Shown here piece by piece: positions 53,005 to 64,000 of a stretch of DNA of 64,000 nucleotides; the stretch's first letter is position 1, and every line of letters begins with the position of its first letter. The notes below the pieces were generated by a model, which worked only from the letters and a program-made list of their open reading frames with translations, made no database searches and was not told the origin of the DNA. Both the position numbers and the translations under genes were made by a program. Source of the DNA: Paraphoma chrysanthemicola (lineage: Eukaryota > Ascomycota > Dothideomycetes > Pleosporales > Phaeosphaeriaceae). The stretch spans positions 310,001 through 374,000 of the forward strand of contig JAGMWG010000005.1 in assembly GCA_020744225.1 (NCBI GenBank), in the 5' to 3' direction.

Positions 53005-53914
53005 GATTTGACTTGAATAACAACAATTATGTAGGCAGATTATTCCAGCGGACGACGATGCTATGCAAGAATAAAGATTGTTTCCGGTTTTGTTTGTATT
53101 GTTGTAATCAATGTTAGCAGTCTGTTCAGACAGATGTTGTTAGGACCCATGTCACTTTGTTCTCGGATGGATCTCCTCCACATCGGCAGCGCCTGTCGTA
53201 GTCTCCGCCCAGGAGCACGGAACTGACTGCAACCAGCAATGCGACCATACTTTGGGGCTGGTCCGTTCATCACCCTGCCGATGTCCGCATTCATGATCCT
53301 GACCTCGACGTAGAGCCTTGTCCCCTTCATTTAGCACTTGCTCGGCTCAAAGCCTCATTCAAGCCATGGCCCCACCACAAGGTTAGAACCAAAAATGTAA
53401 TACGAAGCGCATTCCCCGGCCTGATCACGTTGAAACATCTGAGACAAAATGTAGCTTGCGAGAGCAGATGCACTTTTGTGTACCAGTACGCATGCGGCGA
53501 GCCTCGGCTTGTCCCCATTTGAGTTTAGCGCGAGATATCGATAAGCACGACAGTCGTCCCAGGCTCGACTTTGCAGGTCGAGCTCTCCTTCCTGCCACAC
53601 CCGCAGGCTCACTTCGATGCCTTCCAGGCTCGTGCGAGCAGGGCCAATATCTCCGCACATGATGAACGGTCAGCGAGACCTCCGCATCTCTCCGCAATGT
53701 GGCCCGGCAGATGTAGACGACCAGGGACCATAATATCTGATGCACCCTCCACATCCCTAATGCACAACACTTACCTGATTTGAGACCCTTTATTTCTCTT
53801 GCGGTACTTTTGACTTCCTTCACTTAACTCGCAATCATTTGTGTCCGTCAAAGCTATCTCTTTGTAAACCAATCTTCTTCCAGACGTGTGCGCACTGAAC
53901 TGTACATTACGAAA
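53005..53914. other. Divergent promoter region between FAH-family and cupin genes
   Basis: About 910 bases. Frames on the minus strand (53327..53823) have no motif. It separates two divergent starts and presumably holds both promoters. Confidence 0.45.
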
Positions 53915-54475
53915 ATGGCATCAAAAAGCGATCTCCCGAACACGCTTCCGAAAGTAAAGCGCCACATCACCACACACGATCCCTCAACCAAGAAAGCAAT
54001 CTTCTCGGATATAGTTTCCTCAGATCTGAAATTCGATCGTATACCCAGCGCAGCCTTCGGCCTTGGCTACGTCACAAAAGGCACTCCCGTGGAGTTGAAC
54101 GACGAAGCAGACCTCAAAGTCTACACCCCCTACTTGGAAAAGGCACCCGGCCTCGTTGCCGCGGGTGGCACAATTCTGCGCTTCGTAGATATGGAACCAG
54201 GTGTGACATCACCCATGCACCGTACAGTGTCGCTGGACTACGGAGTAGTATTGGAAGGCGAAATTGAGCTCGTTCTGGATTCTGGCGAGACACGAACGAT
54301 GACACGCGGTGATGTGGCGATTCAGAGGGGAACGATGCATGCGTGGAGGAATTTAAGTCAGACCTCGTGGGCAAGAATGATGTATGTGTTGCAGGAGTCG
54401 AAGCCGCTTGAGATTGAAGGAGAGGTCTTGGGCGAGGATTATGGTACCATGCAGGGTGTTCCTGCTTCTTCGTAG
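53915..54475 (+). CDS. Cupin-domain protein
   Basis: Single exon, 186 residues from the ATG at 53915 (the frame opens earlier at a GTG). The cupin barrel is in the second half: RFVDMEPGVTSPMHRTVSLD, YGVVLEGEIELVLDSGET and GDVAIQRGTMHAWRN. Motif 1 keeps one His (MHRT) and motif 2 has TMHAW, so metal binding is possible but the set of ligands is incomplete relative to classic dioxygenase cupins. Small fungal cupins of this form are often found in metabolic gene clusters, and this one lies between a FAH-family enzyme and a CocE-type hydrolase. The reaction is unknown. Confidence 0.82.
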   Translation: MASKSDLPNTLPKVKRHITTHDPSTKKAIFSDIVSSDLKFDRIPSAAFGLGYVTKGTPVELNDEADLKVYTPYLEKAPGLVAAGGTILRFVDMEPGVTSPMHRTVSLDYGVVLEGEIELVLDSGETRTMTRGDVAIQRGTMHAWRNLSQTSWARMMYVLQESKPLEIEGEVLGEDYGTMQGVPASS

Positions 54476-54944
54476 TTGCTTGCACCATGCTACAATCTTT
54501 GTCCATAGTCTATCCTCAGGGCAAAGTTTGGGAAAGTATCCAGCTCAGCTATGAGGGTCCAATAAACGTCTTTCATCTTACTTCAATAAATCGCTCCGAG
54601 CTTTGTTGTCCAAAATTGCGTCTACGGGATCGTCGACACCAAGGTTTATCAAATATCACGATGCAATTCAAACTAAGAGCTCAGCCAGCGTCTCTGAACA
54701 TATCACCAAAGTGTTTAATTTGCAGCCTGAGCTGTAACTTCGTACGAACTCACATCATGTCACTGGAATTGGTTGATGATCGTCGAATGTGCTGACCACC
54801 CTCCACATCCCGACGCTGCCCCTCCAACCGCGCACCGACAAAGCCGCGTCCGCGGTGCCAGCGTCCACATGCGTCGCAAATACCAATATATACTCAAATT
54901 TCTCTACAGCTAAGTACAGACACACATTTCACAACTTCAACATC
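54476..54944. other. Intergenic region, promoter of the CocE-type gene
   Basis: About 470 bases. A plus-strand frame (54487..54795) is motif-free. Confidence 0.4.
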
Positions 54945-56801
54945 ATGGCTGAGCAATTGGAAGTCAAGAATGTGCACCGCGTCGACGAATCGTCGTTTCC
55001 CTACATCTTCGAGGAGAACGTCGAGGTGCCACTAAAGACAACCGCGCGTGGTATTATCCGCTGCAATGTTTACAGACCCAAATCGACAAAGGATAGCGCA
55101 AAGCTTCCTGTGTTGGTGACTTATGGACCGTATGGCAAAGACATTCACTACAAAGAGTAAGTGCAAAATTGTGTCGTGAATTGGAAATTCTTCATGACTG
55201 ACGACTTATGCAGCTTCCACGGCAAGTCCTTCTCTGAGGTCAACCCGGAACATCACTCCGACCACTCAGCATGGGAAACTCCAGATCCCGGCTTCTGGAC
55301 GAAGCACGACTATGTCGTCGTTCGCGCTGACGAGCGAGGACTCGGACAGTCCCCGGGCTTTCTAGACACCATGTCCCGAGGCACAAGCGAAGCTTTCTTT
55401 GATGTTGTAGAGTGGGCAGCGGAACAGCGCTGGTCATCTGGCAAGGTCGGCTTGCTAGGCATCAGCTACTATGCAGGATCACAATGGCGTGTTGCGGCTC
55501 GCAAGCCAAAGGGCCTCGCGGCGGTCATACCATGGGAAGGCATGAGCGATTACTATCGTGACCGCTGTCGGCACGGAGGCATACTTAGCAATAAGTTCAT
55601 CGACTTCTGGTGGAATCGTCAAGTCATCACGAATCAGTATGGACGCCCAGGACGTGTCGAAAGGAATTGGGGTCCCGATACCGTGGACGGCAATCTATCA
55701 GATGAAGTGCGAGAGAAGAATCGGCAAGACCAGACTATCGATACCACCAAGTTCAAGTACCGAGATGAAACCTATTACGCGAGCAAAGAGTACGACATGA
55801 GCGACATCGAGGTTCCACTTCTATCGGTGGGCAACTGGGGTGGCATCTTGCTTCATTTGCGCGGTAACGTTGAAGGCTATACACACGCTGGGTCAGACTT
55901 CAAGTACTTGAGGATGATCACTGGCCGCCACGATTTACCGTTCTACTATAAGGAAGAAGTCGAGATACAACGCAGCTTTCTAGACGCCTTCCTTAAGGGC
56001 GAGGATCGCGTCGGTTGGTCAGTCAAGGGCAAGTTGCCTCCTGTCGATATGGTCCTTAGAAAAGGCGACGTCGGTTTCAACGACGCCGAGAAGGAGAAAG
56101 TATACGAGCGAAGGACCGAAAACGAATGGCCCATCGCGCGCACGCGGTACTCGAAGTTCTATCTTTCACCATCGCAAACCCTCACCCAAGTCCAGCCAAT
56201 CACCAACCGTCCTCAGAAGCTCTCCTACGAAGCTCTAGGCACTCTAGACAACCCGAAGCTTCTACAATTCACTACTGCACCTTTCGAAGAAGAGACAGAA
56301 ATCACAGGCCACATCGTGGCACACTTGAACGTCTCGCTCTCGCCCCACGCGAACGGTGCATTGCCCTCAGACATCGACCTCTTCCTCACACTCCGATACA
56401 TCTCGCCTGAGGGCAAGGAAGTGTACTACACCGGCACAGCAGGCGATCCCGTACCCCTCTCCAAGGGCTGGCTGCGCGTCAGTTTCCGCAAAACAAACCC
56501 AAACCATCCCAAACACCGCGAATACCTGCCCTGGCGCGATTACTTCAGTACCGACGTGCAGCCCGTTATCCCAGGTGATGTGTATGCCGTCGATGTCGAG
56601 GTTTGGCCGACAAATGTGGTGGTGGAGAAGGGTGGGAAGATTGTGTTTGAAGTCAGTAGTGGTGACACACAGGGCAGTGGCATTTTCCAGCATAACCATC
56701 CTGAGGATCGGAGTGTGGAGAAGTTTGCGGGTTTGAATCATTTGCATTTTGGGGAGAAGTATGTGAACTATGTTACGCTGCCGATTGTGCCGCCGAAATG
56801 A
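54945..56801 (+). CDS. CocE/NonD-type (S15 family) hydrolase
   Basis: Two exons, 54945..55156 and 55214..56801; 599 residues. The N-terminal X-Pro dipeptidyl-peptidase-like catalytic domain contains LPVLVTYGPYGKD, VVVRADERGLGQSPG and the nucleophile elbow VGLLGISYYAGSQW. A cap region (DYYRDRCRHGGILSNKF) follows. RMITGRHDLPFYYKEE supplies the probable catalytic Asp/His area. The C-terminal jelly-roll reads ITGHIVAHLNVSLSP ... DLFLTLRYISPEGKE ... PGDVYAVDVEVWPTN and ends with GSGIFQHNHPEDR. Bacterial relatives include cocaine esterase and acyl-ester or amide hydrolases; the substrate here is not known. No signal peptide. Confidence 0.9.
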
Positions 56802-57124
56802 TGGGATAGTTTTTGTTTCCGGTAGAGGGTGTTTAGAAATAAGAAGAAAATTCATCGCTACATTTCAATGGTAATTTGCGCTCATTGTCCTGGTCCTTCA
56901 AGTTATCATGCAGAGGAAGTTGTACGTTGTTGCAATTGCATGATTGAAAAACAGCATTAGCAGAAAATAAAAGTGCAAATGGAAATCATGACTATAAATA
57001 GACGAGCTAACTCCAGCTGCAAGGAATATTTGAGAGGATACTGGTATCTTGTTTGCAAAATCAAATAGCTGTTTACTTGTGTACATTCCATGCATCTGTG
57101 CGACAATCGCTTAACCCCGCCAAT
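56802..57124. other. Convergent 3' ends of CocE-type and LigB genes
   Basis: About 320 bases between two convergent stops; no gene seen. Confidence 0.4.
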
Positions 57125-57988
57125 CTACGTCCACTGGCCAACCGTGAATTGACTATTGCACATGTTCACCAGCTCCCAATCTTCCGCACCAAGTACACAA
57201 TCATCGCCCTTCCTCTTGCTACCATCCACGGCCCCAGCGACAAAGCATGCCGCCATGTAATGATCATCCGTAGCGTGTGCATCCCTGAACATCGGGTGCT
57301 TCACCAGCCTTGTGATTCCCCTCGTCAATGCACCCTTCTTCGCACCACTGCTGCAGTTTCGAACGAAAACGTCTTCTACGCTCTGCCTGAATTCCAGCAT
57401 TGGCGCCTCGGGAGGATATGGCTGTGCAAAATTGTCGGAATATTTGAGCATCTGGCCCCAGTGATTGCGATAGAGATTGTGTACTGCGCCCCCCGTGCCG
57501 ATGATAAGGTAACCTTGATCCCTGAATTGTGCTATGATCTGGCCCACGCGCGCGTGGAGATGCGGGTCGAAGCGCGAGTTCATGCTGATGATTGTCGTTG
57601 GCGGGCATTTCTCAGGGAACATCCGGATGAGGATGAGATATGTGTCGTGGATCCAGTCGAATTGTTCGTTCGGTCTGGCGTCCATACCTCCTTCTCTTAG
57701 TGCTTGAATGCACTTTTTGCCGCCCTCGAGATCAGGCACGAGCTCGTAATCTACGTACTTCCTTGGATGTACGTACGCGACTGGAGATTTGGCGGGCTTC
57801 GGGTTCATAGAAACATCGATGCGATTCGTTCCCCTTGCGTCCCAATGTGCGCCCATCATGATCACACCTTTGAAGCCGTGGCGATTGGCTTCGTCACCGC
57901 AGGCTTTCCAGTAGTCGGCAGATTTGGATTCTTCGCCCAACATCATGGTCGAGCCATGGGAGAAGAAGTGGATTGGTGGCGTCGCCAT
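57125..57988 (-). CDS. LigB-type class III extradiol ring-cleavage dioxygenase (DODA-like)
   Basis: Single exon, 287 residues from the ATG at 57988. The fold starts with PPIHFFSHGSTMMLG, with His7 and His11 in the metal-site area, and continues with GVIMMGAHWDARG, a second metal-site His. GYLIIGTGGAVHNLYRNHW and DDHYMAACFVAGAV follow, as in the 4,5-DOPA dioxygenase branch of LigB proteins. Such enzymes use Fe(II) or another divalent metal to open catechol-type rings between a hydroxylated and a non-hydroxylated carbon. It is convergent with the CocE-type gene and divergent from the transcription factor at 58433, with which it shares a 445 bp promoter region. Confidence 0.9.
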   Translation of the reverse strand: MATPPIHFFSHGSTMMLGEESKSADYWKACGDEANRHGFKGVIMMGAHWDARGTNRIDVSMNPKPAKSPVAYVHPRKYVDYELVPDLEGGKKCIQALREGGMDARPNEQFDWIHDTYLILIRMFPEKCPPTTIISMNSRFDPHLHARVGQIIAQFRDQGYLIIGTGGAVHNLYRNHWGQMLKYSDNFAQPYPPEAPMLEFRQSVEDVFVRNCSSGAKKGALTRGITRLVKHPMFRDAHATDDHYMAACFVAGAVDGSKRKGDDCVLGAEDWELVNMCNSQFTVGQWT

Positions 57989-58432
57989 GACAGACTGTGC
58001 GGACGGAAGAGCTCAGAGATCGCGGTGATGGTGGTGATGAGGCCCGATAATGAACTTGTGCGTGCTTTTTCTTGCGCAAATCTAACGACTGCCTTTGACT
58101 AATACTTGAGGCGGCGTTTTTGAGATCAGATTGGGGAAGAACCAGAAGAGTTTCAACTAATTTGATCGCACATCCCCTCACGTTAGCTGAGACGGACGAG
58201 ACAGTTGTTAGCAACATGGGGCACGAGCACATCGTAAAGTGGGGGCAAGGTCGGGAAGCAGCTAGTGGAGGCGGCGTCTCGCTTCTGCAAGCCTCGGGCC
58301 CCGCACGCGTCCGGCATTTTCGCCCCTAACGAATCTCCACAAGCCCTGCAGGCCTGCTTTGTTCCCCAGATTCTCCTCCACTTCACTATCCCGATGCTAC
58401 CAGCATTCGTTTGAGGGCACAACGTTACGAAC
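57989..58432. promoter_or_regulatory. Divergent promoter between the dioxygenase and the transcription factor
   Basis: 444 bases between two divergent starts and no gene inside. The arrangement fits a pathway regulator placed beside a target, but no repeated binding site was identified by eye. Confidence 0.5.
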
Positions 58433-61400
58433 ATGCAAGTTGCGACAACGCCAGCTCAGAGTCAGTCGAGCGGAGCCAATCCCGATTCCGATCAGCCTCA
58501 ACGCCTTTTCCAGTGTAGCACCTGCAAGCGCTCATTCACGCGAGCAGACCACCTCACACGGCACGTGAGAGCGCGTAAGTATCCCGAGTCTAGTGTAGTA
58601 TCATGCATCGATGCCGTAGGACTTCACGCCGTCGAAGCCTTACAGGCCATCGTCCTCGCTTGTTTTCTTCAAGAAGGACTGCATCGGCACAGGCAACACG
58701 CGACTTGCCCTGTGTTAGTGCGGATACTGACGCATAAAAAGTTGCCTTCATGTAGCTGACTTGAACTTTAGACACCAAGAGCAAGCCTTACGTGTGTCCT
58801 GTCTGCTCCAAAGGCTTTGCCAGAATGTAGGCTCCTCGATGACAGTCATCTGTATCCATGATGTCTAAAACCGTCTAGTGATCTTCTCAAGAGACATGTG
58901 ACGAACCACGATTCAGAAACCGCCAACAAACGCCAGAAGCGTGAGATCGCGCGTGACACGAGAGTGGTACAGGCCTGCGAAGCTTGTTCTCAGAGCCATC
59001 TACGATGTGAAGACGAGAAGCCCTGTAGTCGTTGCAAGAAGAAGAACATAGCCTGTCGCGTGCCAGACGCTCCTGTTGTGGAAGACGGTGACCTGAACGA
59101 GCTTGATGCCGTTCATGCTGCCCATGATTTACTAGATCTGTCCAACGGCTTCGACTTCCCCACGCCGTTACCTGAGTCTCGGGAAGGAAGCAATCGACCA
59201 CGAACCCCAAAGATTGACGATCTGGCCGCTCAAATGCATTTCAAGCATCCGTCTTCGATGTCAGTGGGGCATCAGCCCACGAACACCACTTCCACTGGTG
59301 GAAACGAGCTACGAGAGAGATCTTTGAGCGCAGCGAACATGGCTACAAGTAGAGTAGGACCTCTCATCGCTGACCCTTCATACCAAGGGGATGTTGAGGC
59401 ATCACTGCCGTATTTCGACAACTCTATGTCTCAATTTGACAACACGCCTGTCGATCCCTTTCTCCCTGATTATTTTCGCAATATGCCTCCGTTCGAGGCC
59501 TTCATGTCGGGCCACGCGACGCCACGCGGAATCATGGATCTCAATTTCGATCTTGACGTTGGCTTGACCGATATAGACCTTGGTCTTCTGGATCAGTACA
59601 ACTTCCAGATACCCTTCGCGGCCGATACGCCCTCGACCAATACCGAAGGCCTGGAGTCACAACTTCAAGAGGGCGATAGTGTACCGGTCAGGACAGACGT
59701 ATTCAAACAGAGCATCTGGCGATATCTGCCCCAGAGGAACACGGATTATGTCGGCGCCGAGCAAGCTAACCTTGCCTTCTCAGATTTGGAGAAGGATAAC
59801 AGTCGACGGACGCACATGACACAGCGTCGAGCAATTGCAGAAAAGCTTCATCGTGTGAGCCGTGATCGCTTGATGGCCCTCGTGCTTGGTACATGTAGTC
59901 CGGAAAATGTGAAGAGGATCTCTTCAGCTTTTCCAAGTATCGAATTGCTGGACACACTTATACAGTTCTTCTTGACTTCCCCAGCTCTGGATGCGCAATC
60001 GTGGTTTCACCTGCCGACTTTCTCACCGGCCAAGCTTGCGCCGGAATTGTTGGCTTGTATAGTGTCGGCCGGAGCAGCGTCAACTCCAGATACGCCACTT
60101 AGAAAGCTAGGATTCGCGCTGCATGAGGCATCCCGTGTTGGGCAGTCAAAGGCCTTTGAGGAAGATAATTCTGCTATCCGGGACATCCAGCATCTTCGAA
60201 ACTTCCTGCTACAATTGCAAGTTGGCATGTGGAGCGGCATCAGTCGCAAAATGGAGATAGCCGAGAGCTTCCTCCAGCCGCTGATCACTATGCTTCGAAG
60301 AGGTGGCCGCTTCCGCAACTCGACGTGGAAAGAGATTTCGCCCACCACAGAAGATCAGGGTCCATTGCTGGAAAACCGCTGGCACGAGTGGGTTCAGCAA
60401 GAGTCATTCCTGCGTCTGGTCTATCGAGCTTTCGAACTTGATAGGCAATCATCAATGGCACTTCTGAAACCACCTCTAATATCGTACTCAGAGATGCAGT
60501 TGCCTCTTCCAAGCTCGAACATGCTCTGGCAAGCGAAGACAGCGCAGGCGTGGAGAATGGCGTACCTCAGTACCATACAGGAGACAAAAAGGCGGCCGTC
60601 AGCATTAGAGACATTCATGAACCTAGAGCACCTTGCGCAACATGATAGTGCTAGCACCGCATATCTGCACATGATTTGGGGCACGATCTGGGAGTGTAAG
60701 TACGCCAGCCATCATGCGCTTTATGCAACGCTAATTATCTGCACTCAGACCGTCAAATGAGCACATTGAGCATCAAGTCAAGTATAAAGGCAAACAACAG
60801 CCTTATACTGTCCTCGCGGTACCAAGAACTCACCAAGCAACTGGAGGACTTCCGCGTCAGCAGCCCTCCCCTGAGTAAGGGGAGCGAAATTACGTTGGAG
60901 CTTATGCTTGTGCATCTGAATGCTCCGCTGGATGATATACAGCTGTTCGCGGGCATCGAAGGACAAGAAGAAGCCCGAAGTGCCTACACCGCGCTACGGG
61001 AATGGATCAAAACTTCTGCAGCCCGACAATCGCTATGGCATGCTGGACAGATTCTGCGCGCCGCGGAAAACCTCCCTAAAGCGCTACTTTGCAATTTTAA
61101 CGCCATTGCTGTTTACCATGCCGGACTTATCCTCTGGGGATATGGCTTTCTCAAGCGATCTATGGCTAGCGGCTCAACGCCAACTGATAACTCGCAATCG
61201 ATCGTCGTGCTGAACGGCAATGACTCCCTAAGTGCACGCAGATTCATAACGTTGGATCGTGGTGTGCCCTCGATTCGCAATCCGAAATCACAGGCGAATA
61301 CGCAACTCAACGACATTTCGGGTGTAATGGACGGATTGGTGCATCTGCTAAAGGCACCACACGACACGATAGATGGTTCTTGCCCGCCTTTGGTAGGTAA

Positions 61401-61443
61401 TCTGGTGCAGCTTCTGGAAGGTCTGCGCTCTGCAACGAGGTGA
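58433..61443 (+). CDS. Transcription factor with two C2H2 fingers plus a Zn2Cys6 cluster
   Basis: Four exons: 58433..58574, 58772..58826, 58879..60695 and 60749..61443; 902 residues. Two C2H2 fingers span the first three exons: FQCSTCKRSFTRADHLTRHV and YVCPVCSKGFARIDLLKRHV. A Zn2Cys6 binuclear cluster follows at residues 99-125 with the exact spacing CX2CX6CX5CX2CX6C (CEACSQSHLRC ... PCSRCKKKNIAC). The acidic middle (about 160-290) is likely activating. A fungal-specific transcription-factor domain lies around 340-680, with MWSGISRKMEIAESFLQPLI and WHEWVQQESFLRLVYRAFEL. The dual-finger design is a known minority class in filamentous fungi. Its position points to local pathway control. Confidence 0.88.
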
Positions 61444-62101
61444 TTGAAAAGCAAGCCGCGTATCACGGCTCTTGATTTTGCTCCGCATCCGCACGGCGCC
61501 GGCACGAACACCTCGACTTTCGCGAGATACACGCGTCTGCGATAAGCGCTCCATAATGCATTATTATGGATGTAGATGAACGATCTTGAATCGACATGTC
61601 CATATCGCAGCCAAGGCTTCAGCATTATCAATTCTCCTCAAGCCCACTATGCCGTTATCGTGGCGATGGACTAATACTGAACGTGGTTTCCATGTTGCTG
61701 CATCTTGGACGGCAGACGTGTCGGGTCGTATACCCCGCTTTTCTACCCATCTTGGGTTTGGCGTCTATCAATCACGGACCACCGTGCACTCCACATTCCG
61801 AAGTCCCCATGGGGAGCGGAGGAACAGCTGCTTTCGGCGTCTGTGCACCATCTTGCCAGGCCAATCACAGTGCTTCGCAGCGTTTCTCAGGATGTCTCAT
61901 TGGCTACCAGCGCATACGCCCAATTGTCCAGATCTTTCACCGATTGTGATGCATTGCCAGGTGTACGCATCAATGTGCTATTTAGATTATCGTCGCACCA
62001 CCATAACTTGTGGCCCTTGACGCACACAATCATCAGTCCATCCCAGCGGCATCAAGTAACTCAGCTGCTCACACTACCACTTGACCTCTCGCACAGTTGC
62101 C
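61444..62101. other. Intergenic region, no gene seen
   Basis: About 660 bases with overlapping plus-strand frames in all three phases, none with a recognisable motif. It holds the transporter promoter. Confidence 0.4.
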
Positions 62102-63868
62102 ATGACTTCCATCAAAGGGGCGTTCCGCCTCTCGAAAGAAGAGGTACACAATGCCACGCCACCAGGCACATCCACACTCGTTGGTCAGTGGCCTCCTTGA
62201 CAGTTTTCGGAATGCTTCTGACATGTAATGTGCGCAGAACATCTTGAGTGGGCAGCGTCTCAAACAAGTCACGATGAGATTCGGCTTGTACCTCAACCAT
62301 CTGCGGATCCAGCGGACCCGCTGAACTTCGCCTTCTGGCGGAAGTTGGCCATGCTGGCTGTGATGTCCATCCATCCGTTCGTCGTCAACTTCACCAGTTC
62401 TTCGATCTCGAGCGCGCTACCGATCTATGCATCGACCCCGATTTTCGGACTCCCACCTAAGGGCTTTTCACAGCTTACCTACTTCATTGCTTGTAACACT
62501 CTTATGCTTGGAGCATCAAATCTGTTTTGGGTACCACTCGCGAACACATTTGGTCGTCGACCAATCAATCTGATCAGCCTCCTGTTACTTACACTGTCAA
62601 GCATGTGGGCTGGGCTCTCTACCTCCTACGGTGGTCTCTTGGCTGCTCGTATTGTCATGGGTATCGGCGGTGGGCCGGCAGATGCAGTATCCCCTGACGT
62701 TGTTGGTGAGATCTTCTTCGTTCATCAACGAGGACGAGCCATGGTAAGCCATGGATGATGGCGCGAGAGACCGAGATCAACGCTAATCATCGCATGCAGG
62801 CCATCTATACCGTTTTCCTCACCGCTGGCTCCCTCTTTGGAGGCCTTTGTGGAGGATACATCGTCGCTGGCAAAGGCCTCGTATGGATCCACTGGGTCAA
62901 CGTCATTCTGTCTGCTGTCACATTCGCCCTCGTATTCCTATTCCAAGCAGAAACGCTCTACAATCGGCCGCAAACCACAGTGCAGCTTGCCTCCGACATG
63001 GACAAGCCTGAAATCGAGACCAAGGAGTCAATCGTGATTGCTAACCAGGCCGCGCCTTCTTCGTACCGACCGTATACCTACATGCGTTCGCTCAAGCTCA
63101 TTACTTACCGTCCTGGCGTGATGCAGAAGTTCTTGGCTCCGTACAAGACTCTGCGACTTCCCGGTGTCTGGCTCGTGTCGTTGTGGTACTCCGGCCTTGT
63201 GGGCTTGATCGTCATCATGAGCACGATTGGCCCTCAGCTCCTTGCTGCGCCACCGTATCTCTGGGGACAAAAGGTCGGCCTCATCAATGTGGGAGGTGTT
63301 ATTGGCGCCGTACTTGGTTGTGTAAGTCTTGATATGCAGGCTGTCATCTCTTACCGTTGCTAATTCATTGTAGGTGTACACCTACCTGAGCGCAGATTGG
63401 ACGACCAAGCGTCTCGCGAAGAAAGATCGCCATGGTTTCTCCGAACCCGAGTCGCGTCTCGTAACAGCTCTTCCGGCGCTCTTCCTGGCCACAGCTGGTG
63501 CTTTGGTTTTCGGCTTCGTCGCGCAGAGTCCTTCGCCCACAGGCTGGGTCGGCCTACAAGTTGGTCTCGGAATGGTCGCGTTTGGTCTTATGCAAGCGCC
63601 ATCAGTCGGCTTCAACTACCTGATCGAGGCGTATAGCAGCGTCGCTGGTGACTGCTTCGTTGCCGTCACATCTGCTCGAGCGATCGTATCGTTCGCATGG
63701 ACATTCTTCGTTGCTGATTGGGTTCATCACGACGGAGCTGCTGAGCCATTTGGCATCTTTGGCATGCTGATGGGCGTTTTTGGCTTGTTGACTATTCCGA
63801 TGCTCATCTGGGGAAAGAGACTTCGCATCTGGACTGCCAAGTGGATCCCTGAAGGCTCAGCCATGTAA
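62102..63868 (+). CDS. MFS transporter (DHA1-like)
   Basis: Four exons: 62102..62183, 62238..62743, 62800..63321 and 63374..63868; 534 residues. Exon 1 supplies a short cytosolic N-terminus (MTSIKGAFRLSKEEV). About twelve hydrophobic segments follow. Family motifs include FWVPLANTFGRRPINLIS (motif A region), RIVMGIGGGPADAVSPDVVG (TM4-5 region) and AIYTVFLTAGSLFGGLCGGY (motif C-like, TM5). A cytosolic loop of about 80 residues lies between TM6 and TM7, as in drug:proton antiporter type 1 proteins. Plasma-membrane uptake or efflux of a small organic compound is likely. It follows the transcription factor on the same strand, 658 bp away. Confidence 0.9.
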
Positions 63869-64000
63869 TCGTAGTAGCTCATTACTCGCGTTTGTACAAA
63901 AGTGTGCAGTGTATTAGAACATCCGAACTAGAATATGTGGTGCCCAATCTATTACTGATCACTGTAACATCAAGATTCCTCTTGCAAGTTGCGTTTAGTC
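63869..64000. other. 3' region after the MFS gene, window end
   Basis: 132 bases after the transporter stop; no gene seen. Confidence 0.4.

Noticed and set aside
53327..53823. Minus-strand frames in the FAH/cupin promoter region
   Set aside because: Overlapping phases and no recognisable motif; more likely non-coding promoter sequence.
61586..62247. Overlapping plus-strand frames in three phases before the MFS gene
   Set aside because: No motif, no consistent frame and overlap with the transporter's first exon and intron.

Overview
The window looks like nuclear DNA of a filamentous ascomycete (Pezizomycotina, most likely Dothideomycetes). Genes are monocistronic on both strands. Many carry short introns of about 45-100 bp with GT..AG ends. 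The content is fungal: homoisocitrate dehydrogenase of the alpha-aminoadipate lysine pathway, a HET-domain protein, a C2H2/Zn2Cys6 transcription factor, an M43B secreted metalloprotease and a fungal ZZ/EF-hand protein. I see no rRNA gene, convincing tRNA gene, CRISPR array or intact transposon. All family names come from reading motifs, not from a database search.

Layout. 0-6.3 kb: F-box protein, DUF1769 protein, homoisocitrate dehydrogenase (LYS12) and a HET-domain protein. 7-13 kb: a doubtful small membrane protein, a RING-like protein, an Rkm4-type SET methyltransferase, a RING protein and a truncated RING relative. 13.7-15.1 kb: a ten-exon secreted M43 metalloprotease. 16-21 kb: DUF1989 protein, a secreted YcaC-like isochorismatase-fold hydrolase and a secreted alpha/beta hydrolase. 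22.2-26.1 kb: two divergent Delta(24)-sterol-reductase-like flavoproteins sharing one promoter region. 26.8-31.3 kb: a 1131-residue AT-hook coiled-coil protein and a small membrane protein. 31.3-35.8 kb: a WD40 gene interrupted by an in-frame stop, and a fatty-acid desaturase.

36.4-44.6 kb looks accessory. It holds three small membrane proteins, a charged coiled-coil protein, an eight-exon Hsp70-like (HSPA12-type) ATPase, and a divergently transcribed coiled-coil protein. 44.7-48 kb: an alpha/beta hydrolase, then two tandem broken copies of a fungal gene family of unknown function. 48.3-51.5 kb: a membrane-anchored ZZ/EF-hand protein.

51.8-63.9 kb reads as a candidate catabolic cluster: a fumarylacetoacetase-family enzyme, a cupin, a CocE/NonD-type hydrolase, a LigB-type extradiol dioxygenase, a C2H2 + Zn2Cys6 transcription factor divergent from that dioxygenase, and an MFS transporter. 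Ring cleavage, hydrolysis, uptake and regulation in one block suggest use of an aromatic or related substrate. The substrate cannot be read from the sequence. Exon joins were worked out by hand from splice sites, reading frame and protein continuity; every join given restores one open frame.
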